This document shows, one piece after another, positions 8,670 to 16,069 of a DNA stretch of 57,061 nt. Position numbers and translations under genes: made by a program. The number at the start of each line of letters is the position of its first letter. Positions within the stretch are counted from its first letter, which is position 1. Below the pieces are notes generated by a model, which had not been told where the DNA came from, did not search any database, and saw only the letters and a program-made list of their open reading frames with translations. Source of the stretch: Actinomadura kijaniata NBRC 14229 (GTDB taxonomy: Bacteria; Actinomycetota; Actinomycetes; Streptosporangiales; Streptosporangiaceae). The stretch lies in NCBI RefSeq assembly GCF_001552175.1, contig NZ_BCQR01000064.1, positions 1 to 57,061 of the forward strand, given 5' to 3'.

Positions 8670-9320
8670 ATGTCCGACGTGATCGTGTTCGACCTGTACG
8701 GGGTGATCGCCCGCACCCAGACCGACGAGGCCCGCCGGGAGATCGAGACCCGGGCCGGCCTGGCGGAGGCGGGCGTGCCCGCCCCGGCGTTCTGGGACGC
8801 CTACTGGGACCGGCGCCCCGCCTACGACGCGGGCCAGTCCAGCGCCGACTACTGGGCGGCCGTCGCCGGCCGGCTGGGGATCACGATCCCCGACGTCCCC
8901 GCCCTGGTCGAGGCCGACCTGAACAGCTGGACCGACGTGGACGACGCGATGGTCGCGCTGGTGGGCGAGCTGGCCGACCAGGGCCGCACGCTCGGGCTGC
9001 TGTCCAACATCATCACCGATCTGATCCCGCGTTTCGAGGCCCGGCACGGCTCCTGGCTGCGCCGGTTCGCGGCCCTCACCTACTCCTGCCGGATCGGCGT
9101 CGCCAAGCCCGACCCCCGCGCCTACCTGATCTGCGCCGAGCGCCTCGGCGCCGCCCCCGCCGACATCGTCTTCTTCGACGACAACGCCGCGAACGTGGCG
9201 GCCGCCCGCGCCGTCGGCATGCGCGCCGAGGTCTTCACCTCCCCCGAGGGGGTCCGCGCGGCCGTGGGCGCCTGGGACGGTACTAACATGATCGTCCGTG
9301 ACGACCGCGGTATCCGATGA
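8670..9320 (+). CDS. HAD-superfamily hydrolase
   Basis: A 216-residue HAD phosphatase-like protein. Motif I is FDLYGVI, with the nucleophile Asp at residue 8 but Tyr where many phosphatases have the second Asp; motif II is LLSN, motif III the Lys of AKPDPRAY, motif IV VFFDDN. The helical cap between motifs I and II is of the subclass I type. The ATG at 8670 has a TAGGCT box 7 bp before it, so a leaderless transcript is likely. The KstR2-like site at 8608-8621 lies about 50 bp upstream. The substrate is unknown; relatives include haloacid dehalogenases, epoxide-hydrolase N domains and phosphatases. Confidence 0.85.
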   Translation: MSDVIVFDLYGVIARTQTDEARREIETRAGLAEAGVPAPAFWDAYWDRRPAYDAGQSSADYWAAVAGRLGITIPDVPALVEADLNSWTDVDDAMVALVGELADQGRTLGLLSNIITDLIPRFEARHGSWLRRFAALTYSCRIGVAKPDPRAYLICAERLGAAPADIVFFDDNAANVAAARAVGMRAEVFTSPEGVRAAVGAWDGTNMIVRDDRGIR

Positions 9321-9447
9321 TCTGCCCGTTCCCGCCGGCCTGCTCGGCACCGGCTGCCCGCTGTGCGGCGGCCGCGTGCGGGAGGTCCGCCCGGCGGGCG
9401 ACGGGCTTGTGGCGCTGGGCCCCTGCGGCTGCGTCGTCGAGGAGTGA
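9298..9447 (+). CDS. 49-residue zinc-ribbon-like small protein
   Basis: A short frame beginning VTTAVSDDLPVPAGLLGTG and containing CPLCG and, 25 residues later, CGC, as expected for a small zinc-binding knuckle. The GTG at 9298 lies inside the 3' end of the HAD gene (23-bp overlap, different frame). A TAACAT box 8 bp upstream suggests a separate leaderless transcript. A terminator follows directly after the stop. Position, promoter and Cys motif together support a real gene although it is very short. Function unknown. Confidence 0.6.
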   Translation: MTTAVSDDLPVPAGLLGTGCPLCGGRVREVRPAGDGLVALGPCGCVVEE

Positions 9448-9451
9448 GGAA

Positions 9452-9476
9452 GGCCCCCGCCGCAACGGTGGGGGCC
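9452..9476 (+). terminator. Terminator after the HAD/small-protein genes
   Basis: GGCCCCC (9452-9458) pairs with GGGGGCC (9470-9476), beginning 5 bp after the TGA of the small protein gene, and is followed by CCTTC. Confidence 0.65.
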
Positions 9477-9493
9477 CCTTCGCGCACGGGACT

Positions 9494-9666
9494 GGGGCCT
9501 GTTTCGAAGTGGACCCCGGCCACGCACGCGAGCGCGTTACCTGACCTGCGGGCCCGACGCCGAAGGCGAGGGCCCGCAGGTCAGATCGCGAAGCGATGCC
9601 GCGCTCGCCAAGACCTGGTCAGGCGCGAGCCCCGGGCGAGCGCCGTGGGCCAGGGCTTTGAAACGC
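9494..9666. repeat. Dispersed hairpin-rich repeat element, copy 1
   Basis: A 173-bp element whose 111-bp core (9509-9619) matches the second copy (core 42976-43086) at all but two positions. Its ends carry related inverted sequences (left CTGTTTCGAA, right inverted GCGTTTCAAA). Inside are a 15-bp perfect inverted repeat starting CTGACCTGCGGGCCC around a CGCC-GAA-GGCG tip, a small ATCGC-GAA-GCGAT hairpin, and a GCGCTCGCC/GGCGAGCGC pair. GGACT occurs on both flanks (9489-9493 and 9667-9671), possibly a target duplication. It fills the gap between two convergent genes. It could be a MITE-like or REP-like element, or a large terminator. Confidence 0.8.
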
Positions 9667-9669
9667 GGA

Positions 9670-10188
9670 CTAGCAGCGGGTGCCGCCGTCACGGACCAGC
9701 TTCACCGTGTAGGAGTACTTCTTGTAGTGGAGGGTGTGCTCCGACCAGCAGCGCTTGCCGCTGACGTCCACCCCGGCGGTGCCCTTCCTCTTCCAGCGCG
9801 TGAGGGTGTGCAGCTTGCGGTCCTTCATCGCGCGGAAGCGCAGCTTCACCGACACGCGGCAGTCGTTCTTCGAGCCCCGGTAGAGCCGGGTGTGGGTGGC
9901 CATGTAGGTCCAGCCGGGACCGACCACGCCGCCGATGTTGCGGTGGTACGCCTCGGCGTGGCACGGGCCGAGCTGGAAGAACGTGTCGTAGTACTTGTTG
10001 GTGAAGGTGATCTTCCGCTTCGGGGGCTTGGCCGCGGCCTGGACCCGCGGCTCGGCCGTGACCTGAGCCGTGGCCCGCGCCTCGGCCGGGGCGACGGCGG
10101 CCGACGCGGTGGCGGGCGCGGCCAGCGACACGGCGGCCGTGGCCGCCAACGCCGGCACGACCACGCGGGACAGGGACGGAACGGGCAT
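9670..10188 (-). CDS. Secreted hypothetical protein with signal peptide
   Basis: A 172-residue protein with a clear Sec signal peptide (MPVPSLSRVVVPALAATAAV, then AAPATASA as cleavage region). The mature part is basic and aromatic (Lys, Arg, Tyr, Thr-rich) and has four cysteines that could form two disulfides. The start at 10188 is set by a strong GGAGGAGC ribosome site; an upstream ATG at 10236 would put extra basic residues before the signal. No known domain is recognised. Its stop codon abuts the repeat element. Expected location is outside the cell. Confidence 0.75.
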   Translation of the reverse strand: MPVPSLSRVVVPALAATAAVSLAAPATASAAVAPAEARATAQVTAEPRVQAAAKPPKRKITFTNKYYDTFFQLGPCHAEAYHRNIGGVVGPGWTYMATHTRLYRGSKNDCRVSVKLRFRAMKDRKLHTLTRWKRKGTAGVDVSGKRCWSEHTLHYKKYSYTVKLVRDGGTRC

Positions 10189-10358
10189 CGGTGCTCCTCC
10201 GGAGGCTCGATGACGGCGGAAACCCCCCACGATCATGAAGGACGCGGACCGCGCGCCGGAAGCCCCCCGCGGGAGAATTCACCGGCCCCTCACCCGCCGA
10301 TCGCGGGATGATCGCCGCCGGGTCACGGCGGACCCGGCGGCGCGGGGATGATGGGTGC

Positions 10359-11153
10359 ATGGCGGAGGCAGGGGGCGCGTGGCGGCTGGAGGCCGCGGCG
10401 GGGTTCTACCGGGGACGCGGCGAGATCGCCCGGTACGCGCGTGCCGAGCTGCGGTTCCTGCGGTGGGAGATCGACCGGGGCGTGCTGGACGAGCGCTCGG
10501 GAAGCCCGTGGTGGCGGGCGGTCAACGACCGGCTGCTGCGGGACAGGGCCGAGGCCGCGCTCGTCCGGGAGGACGGCGGGGAACCGCCGTCGGCGGGCGC
10601 GCGCGCCTGGGCCGCGTTCCTGGCCGGACCGTCGCCGGAACGCTGGTACCGCGCGCACAACTCCAGTGTCGTGGCCGGTTACCTGGAGAACGAGGACCTC
10701 GCCGCCGCCGAGCTCCCCGCCGAACGACTGATGATCAACGTGACCCTGTCGCGGGTCCTCTACGCGCACGCGATGGTCGCCGTGCCGCGCCTGGCGCTGG
10801 GGCCGCTGGCCGCGCTCGGCCCCCGGCTGGGCGATCCGCGCACCGGGTCGGTCGGGATGTTCCTGGACCTGCGGAACGTCTTCCCGCAGCACTACCCCCT
10901 GGACGGCTGGAGCACCGGGCAGGTCATGGACCTGGAGGGACGGCGCGCCCGGATGCTGGACCACGGGGTCATCAAGCCGAGGCTGCGGGAGCTGTACGCG
11001 TTCTCGGCGCGGGCCCTGGACGAGCCGAGGCTCGTCGGCCTGCTGAACGGGGACATCCCCTCCTACGCGCGACCGGACATCGACCGCTCCCGGTGGCACC
11101 GACGGCGTCTCCTGCACGGCCTCGCCACGCTCGTCACCGCCCCCGGCCGCTGA
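10359..11153 (+). CDS. Conserved hypothetical protein
   Basis: A 264-residue soluble protein with no signal peptide or membrane segment. It is rich in Arg, Leu and Trp and mostly helical; recognisable stretches include FLRWEIDRGVLD, RWYRAHNSSVVAGYLENE and SVGMFLDLRNVFPQHYPL. I do not recognise a family. The ATG at 10359 is chosen because it begins the region of normal protein composition; a frame extension to 10308 is very Arg-rich. It stands alone and is divergent from the secreted protein to its left. A short 11-bp tandem repeat follows the stop. Confidence 0.65.
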   Translation: MAEAGGAWRLEAAAGFYRGRGEIARYARAELRFLRWEIDRGVLDERSGSPWWRAVNDRLLRDRAEAALVREDGGEPPSAGARAWAAFLAGPSPERWYRAHNSSVVAGYLENEDLAAAELPAERLMINVTLSRVLYAHAMVAVPRLALGPLAALGPRLGDPRTGSVGMFLDLRNVFPQHYPLDGWSTGQVMDLEGRRARMLDHGVIKPRLRELYAFSARALDEPRLVGLLNGDIPSYARPDIDRSRWHRRRLLHGLATLVTAPGR

Positions 11154-11160
11154 CCGCGTC

Positions 11161-11204
11161 CGCCGCCGCCCCGCCGCCGCCCCGCCGCCGCCCCGCCGCC
11201 GACC
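11161..11204. repeat. Four tandem 11-bp units in an intergenic gap
   Basis: Three exact copies of CGCCGCCGCCC and a fourth ending GACC fill the gap between two convergent genes. This looks like slippage-generated DNA; no function is evident. Confidence 0.75.
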
Positions 11205-11250
11205 GGGCGCGGCAGGCTGTCGGCGGCGACGCGGTCCGGGGAGGGGCGGG

Positions 11251-12258
11251 TCAGCCGAAGACGCCACTGTAGGCGTTCAGCGCCGGCTGCCCGCCCAGGT
11301 GGGCGTACAGGACGTTCGAGCCGCGCGGGATGTCGCCACCGCGGACCAGCCCGATCAGGCCCGCCATCGACTTGCCCTCGTAGACCGGGTCGATGATCAT
11401 GCCTTCGAGGGAGCCGGACAGCCGGATCGCCTCCATGGTCGAGTCGACCGGGACGCCGTACCGCTCGCCCGCCCAGTCCTCCAGCAGCACGATCTCGTCG
11501 TCGCGCAGGTCGCGGCCCAGACCGATGAGGTCGGCGGTGTTACGGGCGATCCTCGCGACCTGCGCGCGGGTCTCGGCGGGCTTGGCGGAGGCGTCGATGC
11601 CCAGCACGCGGCGGGGGCGGTCCTGGCCCGCGAAGCCCGCGACCATCCCGGCCTGGGTGCTGCCGGTCACGCTGCACACCACGATCGTGTCGAAGAAGAC
11701 CCCCAGCTCCTCCTCCTGGGCGCGGACCTCCTCGGCCCAGCGGGCGAAGCCGAGGCCGCCCAGCGGGTGGTCGGACGCCCCGGCGGGGATCGCGTACGGG
11801 GTGCCGCCGGCCGCGCGCACCTCGTCCAGGGCCCGCTCCCAGCTCTCCTTGACGTCGATGCCGAAGCCCGCGTCCACCAGCCGCACGTCGGCGCCCATGA
11901 TCCGGGACAGCAGGATGTTGCCGACCTTGTCGTAGACCGGGTCCGGCCAGTCCACCCAGCTCTCCTGGACCAGGACCGCCCCCAGGCCGAGGCGGGCGGC
12001 CGCGGCGGCGACCTGCCGGGTGTGGTTGGACTGGATGCCGCCGATGCTGACCAGGGTGTCGGCGCCCTGCCTCAACGCGTCGGCGACCAGGTACTCCAGC
12101 TTGCGGGTCTTGTTGCCGCCGTAGGCGAGACCGCTGTTGCAGTCCTCCCGCTTGGCCCAGACGCGGGGGCCTCCCAGGTGCGCGCTGAGGCGGTCCAGCG
12201 GATGGATCGGGCTCGGACCGAACAGCAGGGGATGGCGGTCGAAGTCGGCCAGGGACAT
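11251..12258 (-). CDS. acdS: 1-aminocyclopropane-1-carboxylate deaminase
   Basis: A 335-residue PLP enzyme of the tryptophan-synthase-beta fold that converts ACC to 2-oxobutanoate and ammonia, lowering ethylene in plant hosts. The match to Pseudomonas ACC deaminase is nearly continuous: WAKREDCNSGLAYGGNKTRK with the PLP lysine at residue 50, TLVSIGGIQSNHTRQVAA, VCSVTGSTQAGMV and SLEGMIIDPVYEGKSM. D-cysteine desulfhydrase is a relative, but this sequence fits the ACC deaminase side. The ATG at 12258 follows a GGGAG site. The gene lies 23 bp downstream of a GntR regulator on the same strand, so the two form an operon. Confidence 0.93.
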   Translation of the reverse strand: MSLADFDRHPLLFGPSPIHPLDRLSAHLGGPRVWAKREDCNSGLAYGGNKTRKLEYLVADALRQGADTLVSIGGIQSNHTRQVAAAAARLGLGAVLVQESWVDWPDPVYDKVGNILLSRIMGADVRLVDAGFGIDVKESWERALDEVRAAGGTPYAIPAGASDHPLGGLGFARWAEEVRAQEEELGVFFDTIVVCSVTGSTQAGMVAGFAGQDRPRRVLGIDASAKPAETRAQVARIARNTADLIGLGRDLRDDEIVLLEDWAGERYGVPVDSTMEAIRLSGSLEGMIIDPVYEGKSMAGLIGLVRGGDIPRGSNVLYAHLGGQPALNAYSGVFG

Positions 12259-12281
12259 GGGCGCTCCCGGAGGGTCGGAGG

Positions 12282-12950
12282 TCAGTCGCCGGACAGGGGT
12301 CCGTCGAGCAGGGGGAGGAGGGTCCGCCAGTTGTCGCGGGCCGCGGCCGCCGCGGCCTCGGCGTCCCCGGCCTCGCACAGCGCGACGATCGTGTCGTGCT
12401 GCGCGACCGACGCCCGGCCGCACAGCGAGGAGAAGCGGAGCCGTTCCACCCGCCGCAGGACCGGCGTGAACTGCTCCAGGACGGTCGCGACGGCCTGGTT
12501 GGCGCTGGCGGTCACCGGGACGCCGTGGAAGCGGTCGTCGGCGTCGACCGCCCGCTCGGCGTCGCCGTCGCGCAGGGCGGCGGCGAAGTCGGCGTTGGCC
12601 GCCCGCATGGCGTCGAGCTCGGCGTCCGACAGGTGCGGGACGGCCTCGCGGACCGCCACCTCGTGCATCGCCGCCACGACCGCGACCGCCGACCGCGTCG
12701 CGCGCAGGTCCAGCGGGCTGACGATCGTGTGGCGGCCCGGCCGGGTCCGCACCAGCCCCGCCTGCTCCAGCCGGGCCAGGGCCTCCCGGATCGGCGTGCG
12801 GCTCACCCCGAGCCAGTCGACCAGCTCGGCGTCCACCAGGCGTTCGCCGGGGGCGAGGGTGCCGTCGACGATGGCGTCGCGGAGGGCGCGGTAGGCGTTG
12901 TCGCGCAGGAGGGACCGGGGGATCGTGGCACGGCTCCGGGGAACTGGCAT
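12282..12950 (-). CDS. GntR-family (FCD) regulator of the acdS operon
   Basis: A 222-residue GntR regulator. The N-terminal winged helix (residues 14-70) contains AYRALRDAIVDGTLAPGERL and GVSRTPIREALARLEQAGLV, both GntR hallmarks. The C-terminal part is an all-helical FCD ligand domain with metal-ligand-type residues (DADDRFHG). It precedes acdS in the same operon, so it most likely senses ACC or a related amino or keto acid and controls acdS. Its own start codon sits inside a 24-bp perfect palindrome, pointing to autoregulation. The -35 TTGACA is at 12987-12982. Confidence 0.9.
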   Translation of the reverse strand: MPVPRSRATIPRSLLRDNAYRALRDAIVDGTLAPGERLVDAELVDWLGVSRTPIREALARLEQAGLVRTRPGRHTIVSPLDLRATRSAVAVVAAMHEVAVREAVPHLSDAELDAMRAANADFAAALRDGDAERAVDADDRFHGVPVTASANQAVATVLEQFTPVLRRVERLRFSSLCGRASVAQHDTIVALCEAGDAEAAAAAARDNWRTLLPLLDGPLSGD

Positions 12951-12968
12951 GCAATATATTGCATGCCA
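12945..12968. promoter_or_regulatory. 24-bp perfect palindrome over the gntR start (operator)
   Basis: The half-site TGGCATGCAATA is repeated perfectly inverted. The palindrome covers the gntR ATG (12950) and the likely -10 region. A regulator bound here would block both initiation and clearance. The AT-rich centre stands out in a region of about 73% GC. Confidence 0.85.
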
Positions 12969-13053
12969 CAGATCGGGTCTCTGTCAAGAAATGAACGTGT
13001 TGTCTAATAGGGGGACCCCGCTTCCGATCCCGATCGCCCGGGGGTGACCGGCG

Positions 13054-14013
13054 ATGCGCGTTCGCGAAGGCGTCCGGACGGCTGCGAGCGGCGGCCGTTT
13101 CCTCCTCGACCTGTGGCTGGTCGCCCGGCCCGCGCTGTGGCTGGTGTCGCTGGTGCCGTTCTACGTGGGGCACCTGCTGGCCACCCGGTGGCTGATCGCC
13201 GGGCAGGACGTGTGCGTGCCGCCCGGCCGGGGCTGCCCGGAGGCCCTGGCGCCCGTGCTGACCGGGCTGGTGGTGTGGGGTCCGCTGGTCTGGCTGGCGG
13301 TGCTGGCGATCAACGACGCCCGCGACCTGGAGGGCGACCGCCGCAACCCCCGCAAGGACGACGCCCCGCTGGCCGGGGGCCGGATGTCGGCGCGGGCGGC
13401 GACGGTGGTCGCGCATGTCGCGGCGGTCGCGGCACTGGCGGTGGCGTGGACGGTGCGGCCCGCTTTCACGCTGGTCACGTTGGGGTTCCTGGTGCTGGGC
13501 TGGCTCTACAGCGTTCCGCCGGTGCGGCTGAAGGACCGGCCGGGGTTCGACGTGGCGACCAACGCGGTGGCCGTCGGCGGGTGCGCGCCGGTGGCCGGGT
13601 GGACGGTGGTCCGGCCGATCGACGGGTTCCCGTGGGTGATGGCGGTGCTCGGGGTGCTGGTCGCGGTCGCGCTCTACGTCCCGACGGCGGTGACCGACTA
13701 CCGGGCGGACCTGGCCAGCGGCTACACCACGATCGCGGTGCGGCTCGGCCCGCGCGCGGCCTACCGGATCGGCCTGACGGCGTGGACGGCGGCCTGCGCG
13801 CTGACGGTGCTGCTGGCGGCCCGGGGACAGGTCTTCCCGCACCGGGTGCTGTGGCCCCAGGCGATCAGCGCGCCGATCCTGGTCGCCGCCTACCACCGCC
13901 TCCTCGGCCGAGCCCGCGAACCCGCCGAGATCGTCCACGGGATCATCACCGTGAGCTGGATCTTCCTGATCCCGTGCGGGATTTTTGCCCTGGCCTATAC
14001 CAATGTCCTGTAG
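13054..14013 (+). CDS. UbiA-family prenyltransferase
   Basis: A 319-residue integral membrane protein with seven to nine helices. It has both Asp-rich UbiA signatures: NDARDLEGDRRNPRKDDAP (residues about 90-108) for Mg-prenyl-diphosphate binding, and TDYRADLASGYTTIAVRLG (about 214-232). Family members attach prenyl chains to aromatic acceptors such as menaquinone precursors, chlorophyll, or secondary metabolites. There is no menaquinone or terpene gene beside it, so the acceptor is open. The ATG follows a GGGGGTGA ribosome site. The gene diverges from gntR, with the palindromic operator about 85 bp upstream. Confidence 0.9.
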   Translation: MRVREGVRTAASGGRFLLDLWLVARPALWLVSLVPFYVGHLLATRWLIAGQDVCVPPGRGCPEALAPVLTGLVVWGPLVWLAVLAINDARDLEGDRRNPRKDDAPLAGGRMSARAATVVAHVAAVAALAVAWTVRPAFTLVTLGFLVLGWLYSVPPVRLKDRPGFDVATNAVAVGGCAPVAGWTVVRPIDGFPWVMAVLGVLVAVALYVPTAVTDYRADLASGYTTIAVRLGPRAAYRIGLTAWTAACALTVLLAARGQVFPHRVLWPQAISAPILVAAYHRLLGRAREPAEIVHGIITVSWIFLIPCGIFALAYTNVL

Positions 14014-14083
14014 CGCCGGAATCGGCATATGACGGGTAATTACTCCTACTGGAGGCAGTCGAGGGCCGGGTGGGGGCCGAACC

Positions 14084-14779
14084 ATGAACGTCTACGGGCA
14101 GCCGCCGAGGCACGGACCGCCGCCAAGGCCACCTCGGCGGAGCAGCGGGCTGGCCGTCGCGGGGGTGGTCCTGGGGATCCTGGGCCTCCTCACCCTGGGG
14201 GCCACCTCCCTGGCCGGCGCCGTTCTCAGCCACCTCGCCCTCAACCGGATCGAAAGGACCGGCGGAGGCGGACGCAACCAGGCGATCACCGGGATCGCGC
14301 TGGGCTGGATCGGCGTGGTCGTCCTCGTCCTCGCCGTCAGCTTCTCCCTGCGGAGCGTGGTCCACCGGGACGCCGCCCGCATGGCGGAGCAGCAGGTCCC
14401 GGCACCCGCCGCGCCGTCCACCCCGGCGTCCACGACTAAGGAGCCTACGGAGGAGCCGACGAAGGAGCCCACGAGCGAGGAGCCGACCGAGGAGCCCACG
14501 AGCGAGGAGCCGACCGAGGAGCCCACGACCGAACGACCGCCCGACGGCGAGTTCGGCGACGGGACCTACAGGGTCGGCAGCGAGATCAAGCCCGGCACGT
14601 ACCGCACCGACGGTGAGAGCGACCTCGGCGGCTGCTACGTGGCCCGCAAGAACAGCGCCACCGACGAGCTCGGCTCCATCAACGACAACCAGATCGTCCA
14701 GGGACAGGGCTACGTGACCGTCAAGCCGAGCGACAAGTACGTCCAGTTCAGCGGCGGCTGCACCTGGAAGCGGCGGTAG
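14084..14779 (+). CDS. DUF4190 membrane protein with Thr/Glu-Pro repeats and PGTYR-type domain
   Basis: A 231-residue protein. A Pro-rich cytoplasmic start is followed by two membrane helices (SGLAVAGVVLGILGLLTLGA and the helix after GGGRNQAITGIALGW), the pattern of DUF4190. Next comes an extracellular stalk of repeated SEEPTEEP units encoded by imperfect tandem DNA repeats (about 14440-14535). The last 75 residues form a small domain with GTYRVGSEIKPGTYRTDG and two Cys (CYV and GCTW) that may bond. The convergent neighbour carries a similar IxPGxYR segment, suggesting related ligand or wall-binding roles. Function unknown. Confidence 0.8.
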   Translation: MNVYGQPPRHGPPPRPPRRSSGLAVAGVVLGILGLLTLGATSLAGAVLSHLALNRIERTGGGGRNQAITGIALGWIGVVVLVLAVSFSLRSVVHRDAARMAEQQVPAPAAPSTPASTTKEPTEEPTKEPTSEEPTEEPTSEEPTEEPTTERPPDGEFGDGTYRVGSEIKPGTYRTDGESDLGGCYVARKNSATDELGSINDNQIVQGQGYVTVKPSDKYVQFSGGCTWKRR

Positions 14780-14783
14780 TCCG

Positions 14784-15839
14784 TCACTTCGCGGGTGGGA
14801 GTTCGTCGCCGGCTTCGGCGGCTTCGGTGAGGCGGGCGCGGAGGGTGTCGACCAGGGCGTCGCTCTGGGCGGTGAGGCGTTCGATCGCCGGGACGGCCAG
14901 GTCGTCGCGGACGGTGTCGGCCAGCAGCTCGTCGTACTCGTGGGCGTGCTCGGTCAGCGCCTCCAGCTGCCGGTGGGCGCGCAGGGCCTCGTCGGCGGCG
15001 CGGGTGCGTTCGGCGTAGCGTTCCAACGCCTCCACGCGCCGCGTCACCGCCTCCACCGACAGGTCCAGCTTCTCCTGCAACGGCCTCAGCGCCGCCTTCA
15101 CCTCCGGCAGCGTGGCCTCGCCCTGCTCGGCGCGCAGCCTGGACTGGCGGGCCAGCACCTGGGCGATCTCCCACTCCTGGCGGGGGAGGGTGACGGCGTT
15201 GTCGACCGAGTCGAGCATGCCCTCCCGGTTGACCTCCGAGTCGCGCACGGTGTCGATCGCGCGCTGCACGCGGCCCAGCAGCGCGCGGGCGTCCTCGTCG
15301 AGCTGCTCGGGCATCAGGTAGCGGTCGCGGCGGCGGTCCAGCTCGCGGGCGCGTTGCAGGTCCAGCGACACCGACGGGGTGCCGAGCGCGATCAGCGTGG
15401 CCATCATCGCCATGCCGAGCAGCCACAGCGTCCCCAGGAACACCGATCCGGCGAGCCCGACGCCGAGCACCGCCAGCGGCGCCAGCCACACCAGCGGGCG
15501 GCGGCGCGCCACCGCCCGGTCCAGCTCCTGCCGCAGGGTGGGGTCGGCGACCGGGCGCGGCTCGGCCGGGCCCTCCTGGTCCGCGCGGGCGGGCGCGACG
15601 CGCTCCCAGTGGCTGCCGATGTGCGTCTCGAACGCGAAGTCGCTCGGCGCGATCTCGATCTCGGTGGGACCGGCGGGCAGCGGCCAGGACCCCACCGGAT
15701 CACCGCCGCCGGGGCCGGTGAACCGCACCCACCAGCCGCCCTTGCCCTCCGCGCACCGGTACCGGCCCGGCGCGACGTCGATGCCGACGAAGAACGTTCC
15801 GACTCCTGGAATGGAGTTGCCCCAGGCACCACTGGTCAC
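14784..15839 (-). CDS. Membrane protein with N-terminal PGxYR domain and long coiled coil
   Basis: 351 residues. The first 75 residues contain FFVGIDVAPGRYRCAEGKGG, similar in style to the C-terminal domain of the convergent neighbour. Two closely spaced membrane helices follow (around residues 115-155). The remainder is strongly helical and charged with heptad character (residues 165-340), so a coiled coil is expected. The GTG at 15839 is preceded by a GGAGG site at good spacing. No enzyme motif is seen. It could be a scaffold or envelope protein; function unknown. Its stop lies only 4 bp from that of the neighbour. Confidence 0.75.
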   Translation of the reverse strand: MTSGAWGNSIPGVGTFFVGIDVAPGRYRCAEGKGGWWVRFTGPGGGDPVGSWPLPAGPTEIEIAPSDFAFETHIGSHWERVAPARADQEGPAEPRPVADPTLRQELDRAVARRRPLVWLAPLAVLGVGLAGSVFLGTLWLLGMAMMATLIALGTPSVSLDLQRARELDRRRDRYLMPEQLDEDARALLGRVQRAIDTVRDSEVNREGMLDSVDNAVTLPRQEWEIAQVLARQSRLRAEQGEATLPEVKAALRPLQEKLDLSVEAVTRRVEALERYAERTRAADEALRAHRQLEALTEHAHEYDELLADTVRDDLAVPAIERLTAQSDALVDTLRARLTEAAEAGDELPPAK

Positions 15840-16069
15840 CGGCGACCTCCGAACCCGACCTCTCCCGCCGTGTTCCCTCGCGCCCCCGCGAACGGGGCCC
15901 ACCCCGCGGACTCCGTCCCGTACCCGTACCGACGTCCGAGGAGCGGCAAGAGTTGCGTACCCACATCCCGAGGGGGGAAGTCACCCGCCGGGGGAGAGAT
16001 TGGGCGGTCTTCTCCCGTGGTGGGCGGGGGCGGGACGGGCCATGGACGTGCCGGTGGAATACTCCTGGC

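Noticed and set aside
11251..14085. A 944-codon minus-strand frame containing acdS
   Set aside because: Only the last 335 codons are acdS. The rest runs through gntR and across ubiA in shadow frames with no domains.
14440..14535. Tandem repeats of GAGGAGCC-type units
   Set aside because: They encode the Glu-Pro-Thr stalk of the DUF4190 protein; ordinary coding repeats.
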